NCBI RefSeq assembly: GCF_014218705.1
Contig: NZ_JABBJF010000006.1
Span: forward strand, 62,001-126,000
From: Kluyvera sichuanensis
Lineage (GTDB): Bacteria; Pseudomonadota; Gammaproteobacteria; Enterobacterales; Enterobacteriaceae
DNA length: 64,000 nucleotides
Reading direction: 5' to 3'
The notes under the pieces were generated by a model. The model saw nothing but the letters and a program-made list of their open reading frames with translations, made no database searches and was not told where the DNA came from. A program made the translations under genes and the position numbers. Numbering within the stretch: the stretch's first letter is position 1; each line of letters opens with the position of its first letter. Positions 63,503 through 64,000 of the stretch are shown here, piece by piece.

Positions 63503-64000
63503 ATGACAAAGCCCGTCGCCCCTTTGTTCCAGGACATACTGTTACCTGGCGGCATTATTAAAGATCAGGTCTACGAGGTGCTCCGCCATGCCATTCTGGA
63601 AGGGCGTTTGGCGGCGGGGTCGAAAATACCGTCAAGCCGAGCGCTAGCTGAAATGATGGCGATTTCGCGCAACTCAGTTATTGCAGGCTTTGAACGTTTG
63701 CTGGATGAGGGCTATCTGATTGCGCGTAAAGGCGCGGGAACGTTTGTAACTGAAAGCATTCCGGACAAAACCATTGATGGGCATTATCCGGTGCAGGAAT
63801 CAACGCCACCCGTATCGGCAGTCGGATCGCTCAATCCTGATATTGCGGCGCTGCGCCCCCTCTGGTCTGAAGGGCAGAAAAGTGATGGGATGAATCGCTT
63901 ATTTGCCGTGGGCGTAGGCTGTACCGACCTTTTCCCTCATGATTTATGGGGGAGGCTGTTGGGACGGGTCTGGCGACAATCCCGGCACGAGCTTGGTTTG
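63503..64000 (+). CDS. MocR-type (GntR/aminotransferase) regulator, partial
   Basis: 166 codons visible from ATG 63503 (MTKPVAPLFQDILLPGGIIK), running off the window. The winged-helix GntR region is QVYEVLRHAILEGRLAAGSK followed by IPSSRALAEMMAISRNSVI and GAGTFVTE. A linker and the start of a PLP aminotransferase-like domain (GVGCTDLFPHDLWGRLLGRV) follow. Family members bind PLP and amino-acid derivatives; PdxR is one. Divergent from the acetyltransferase gene. Confidence 0.85.
   Translation, partial: MTKPVAPLFQDILLPGGIIKDQVYEVLRHAILEGRLAAGSKIPSSRALAEMMAISRNSVIAGFERLLDEGYLIARKGAGTFVTESIPDKTIDGHYPVQESTPPVSAVGSLNPDIAALRPLWSEGQKSDGMNRLFAVGVGCTDLFPHDLWGRLLGRVWRQSRHELGL

Overview
The window is an enterobacterial chromosome segment. 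The host genes match the Escherichia coli exoX-yobB-holE-yobA-yebZ-yebY / yebV-rsmF-letB-letA-msrC-proQ-prc-htpX neighbourhood in order and orientation, and they look Enterobacter-like in divergence (genus is an inference). A complete-looking but probably damaged lambdoid siphovirus prophage of about 47.5 kb (3529-51010) splits this block. It is bounded by a 30-bp perfect direct repeat, which is the 3' terminator part of the small RNA gene sdsR (ryeB). The attL copy keeps SdsR intact. The overlapping antisense RNA RyeA is cut off from its 3' part.

Left prophage arm (3.6-9.6 kb, minus strand): int and xis overlap as in lambda, followed by small early genes and a recE-type exonuclease gene. The recE-like gene is frameshifted, carries a 14-copy hexanucleotide repeat coding Asp-Ala, appears to have lost its normal 3' end, and has no recT after it. 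The immunity region (9.58-11.2 kb) has matching PL and PR promoters and four operator-like sites of the form TAAAC-N5-GTTTA in two pairs 46-47 bp apart. Its short repressor lacks an autoproteolysis domain and its PRM is probably leaderless. Downstream of the repressor, in the position of lambda rexAB, are two unrecognised genes (one soluble, one coiled-coil plus membrane segment).

Right arm (11.2-21.1 kb): cro/YdaS-like and YdaT-like genes, two replication genes, a run of overlapping accessory genes, a LexA-box-controlled UmuD'-like (HumD-type) gene, a second LexA box with its own gene, DUF1367, NinG, Lar-like zinc proteins and antiterminator Q. The late promoter carries a lambda 6S-like start and a terminator that Q would have to overcome. 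Lysis follows (P21-type pinholin, SAR endolysin, Rz/Rz1).

Between lysis and packaging is an AT-rich insert with a HEPN-motif protein, flanked by a 37-bp direct repeat that also breaks a phage metallopeptidase gene. Structural genes run from terminase to tail fibre: DUF4055 portal, P22-coat-like capsid, then lambda-like tail G/GT, H, M, L, K, I, J. The capsid gene is frameshifted. Several AT-rich genes interrupt the late operon. The most notable is a minus-strand membrane-anchored DUF4041/GIY-YIG nuclease resembling the anti-phage protein SNIPE.

Right of attR are lpxP, yebV, the rsmF/letB/letA block, msrC, proQ, prc, htpX, an acetyltransferase and the start of a divergent MocR-type regulator. 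The lysogen therefore appears to keep several genes that could act against other phages, while two frameshifts suggest the prophage may no longer form particles unless they are assembly errors.
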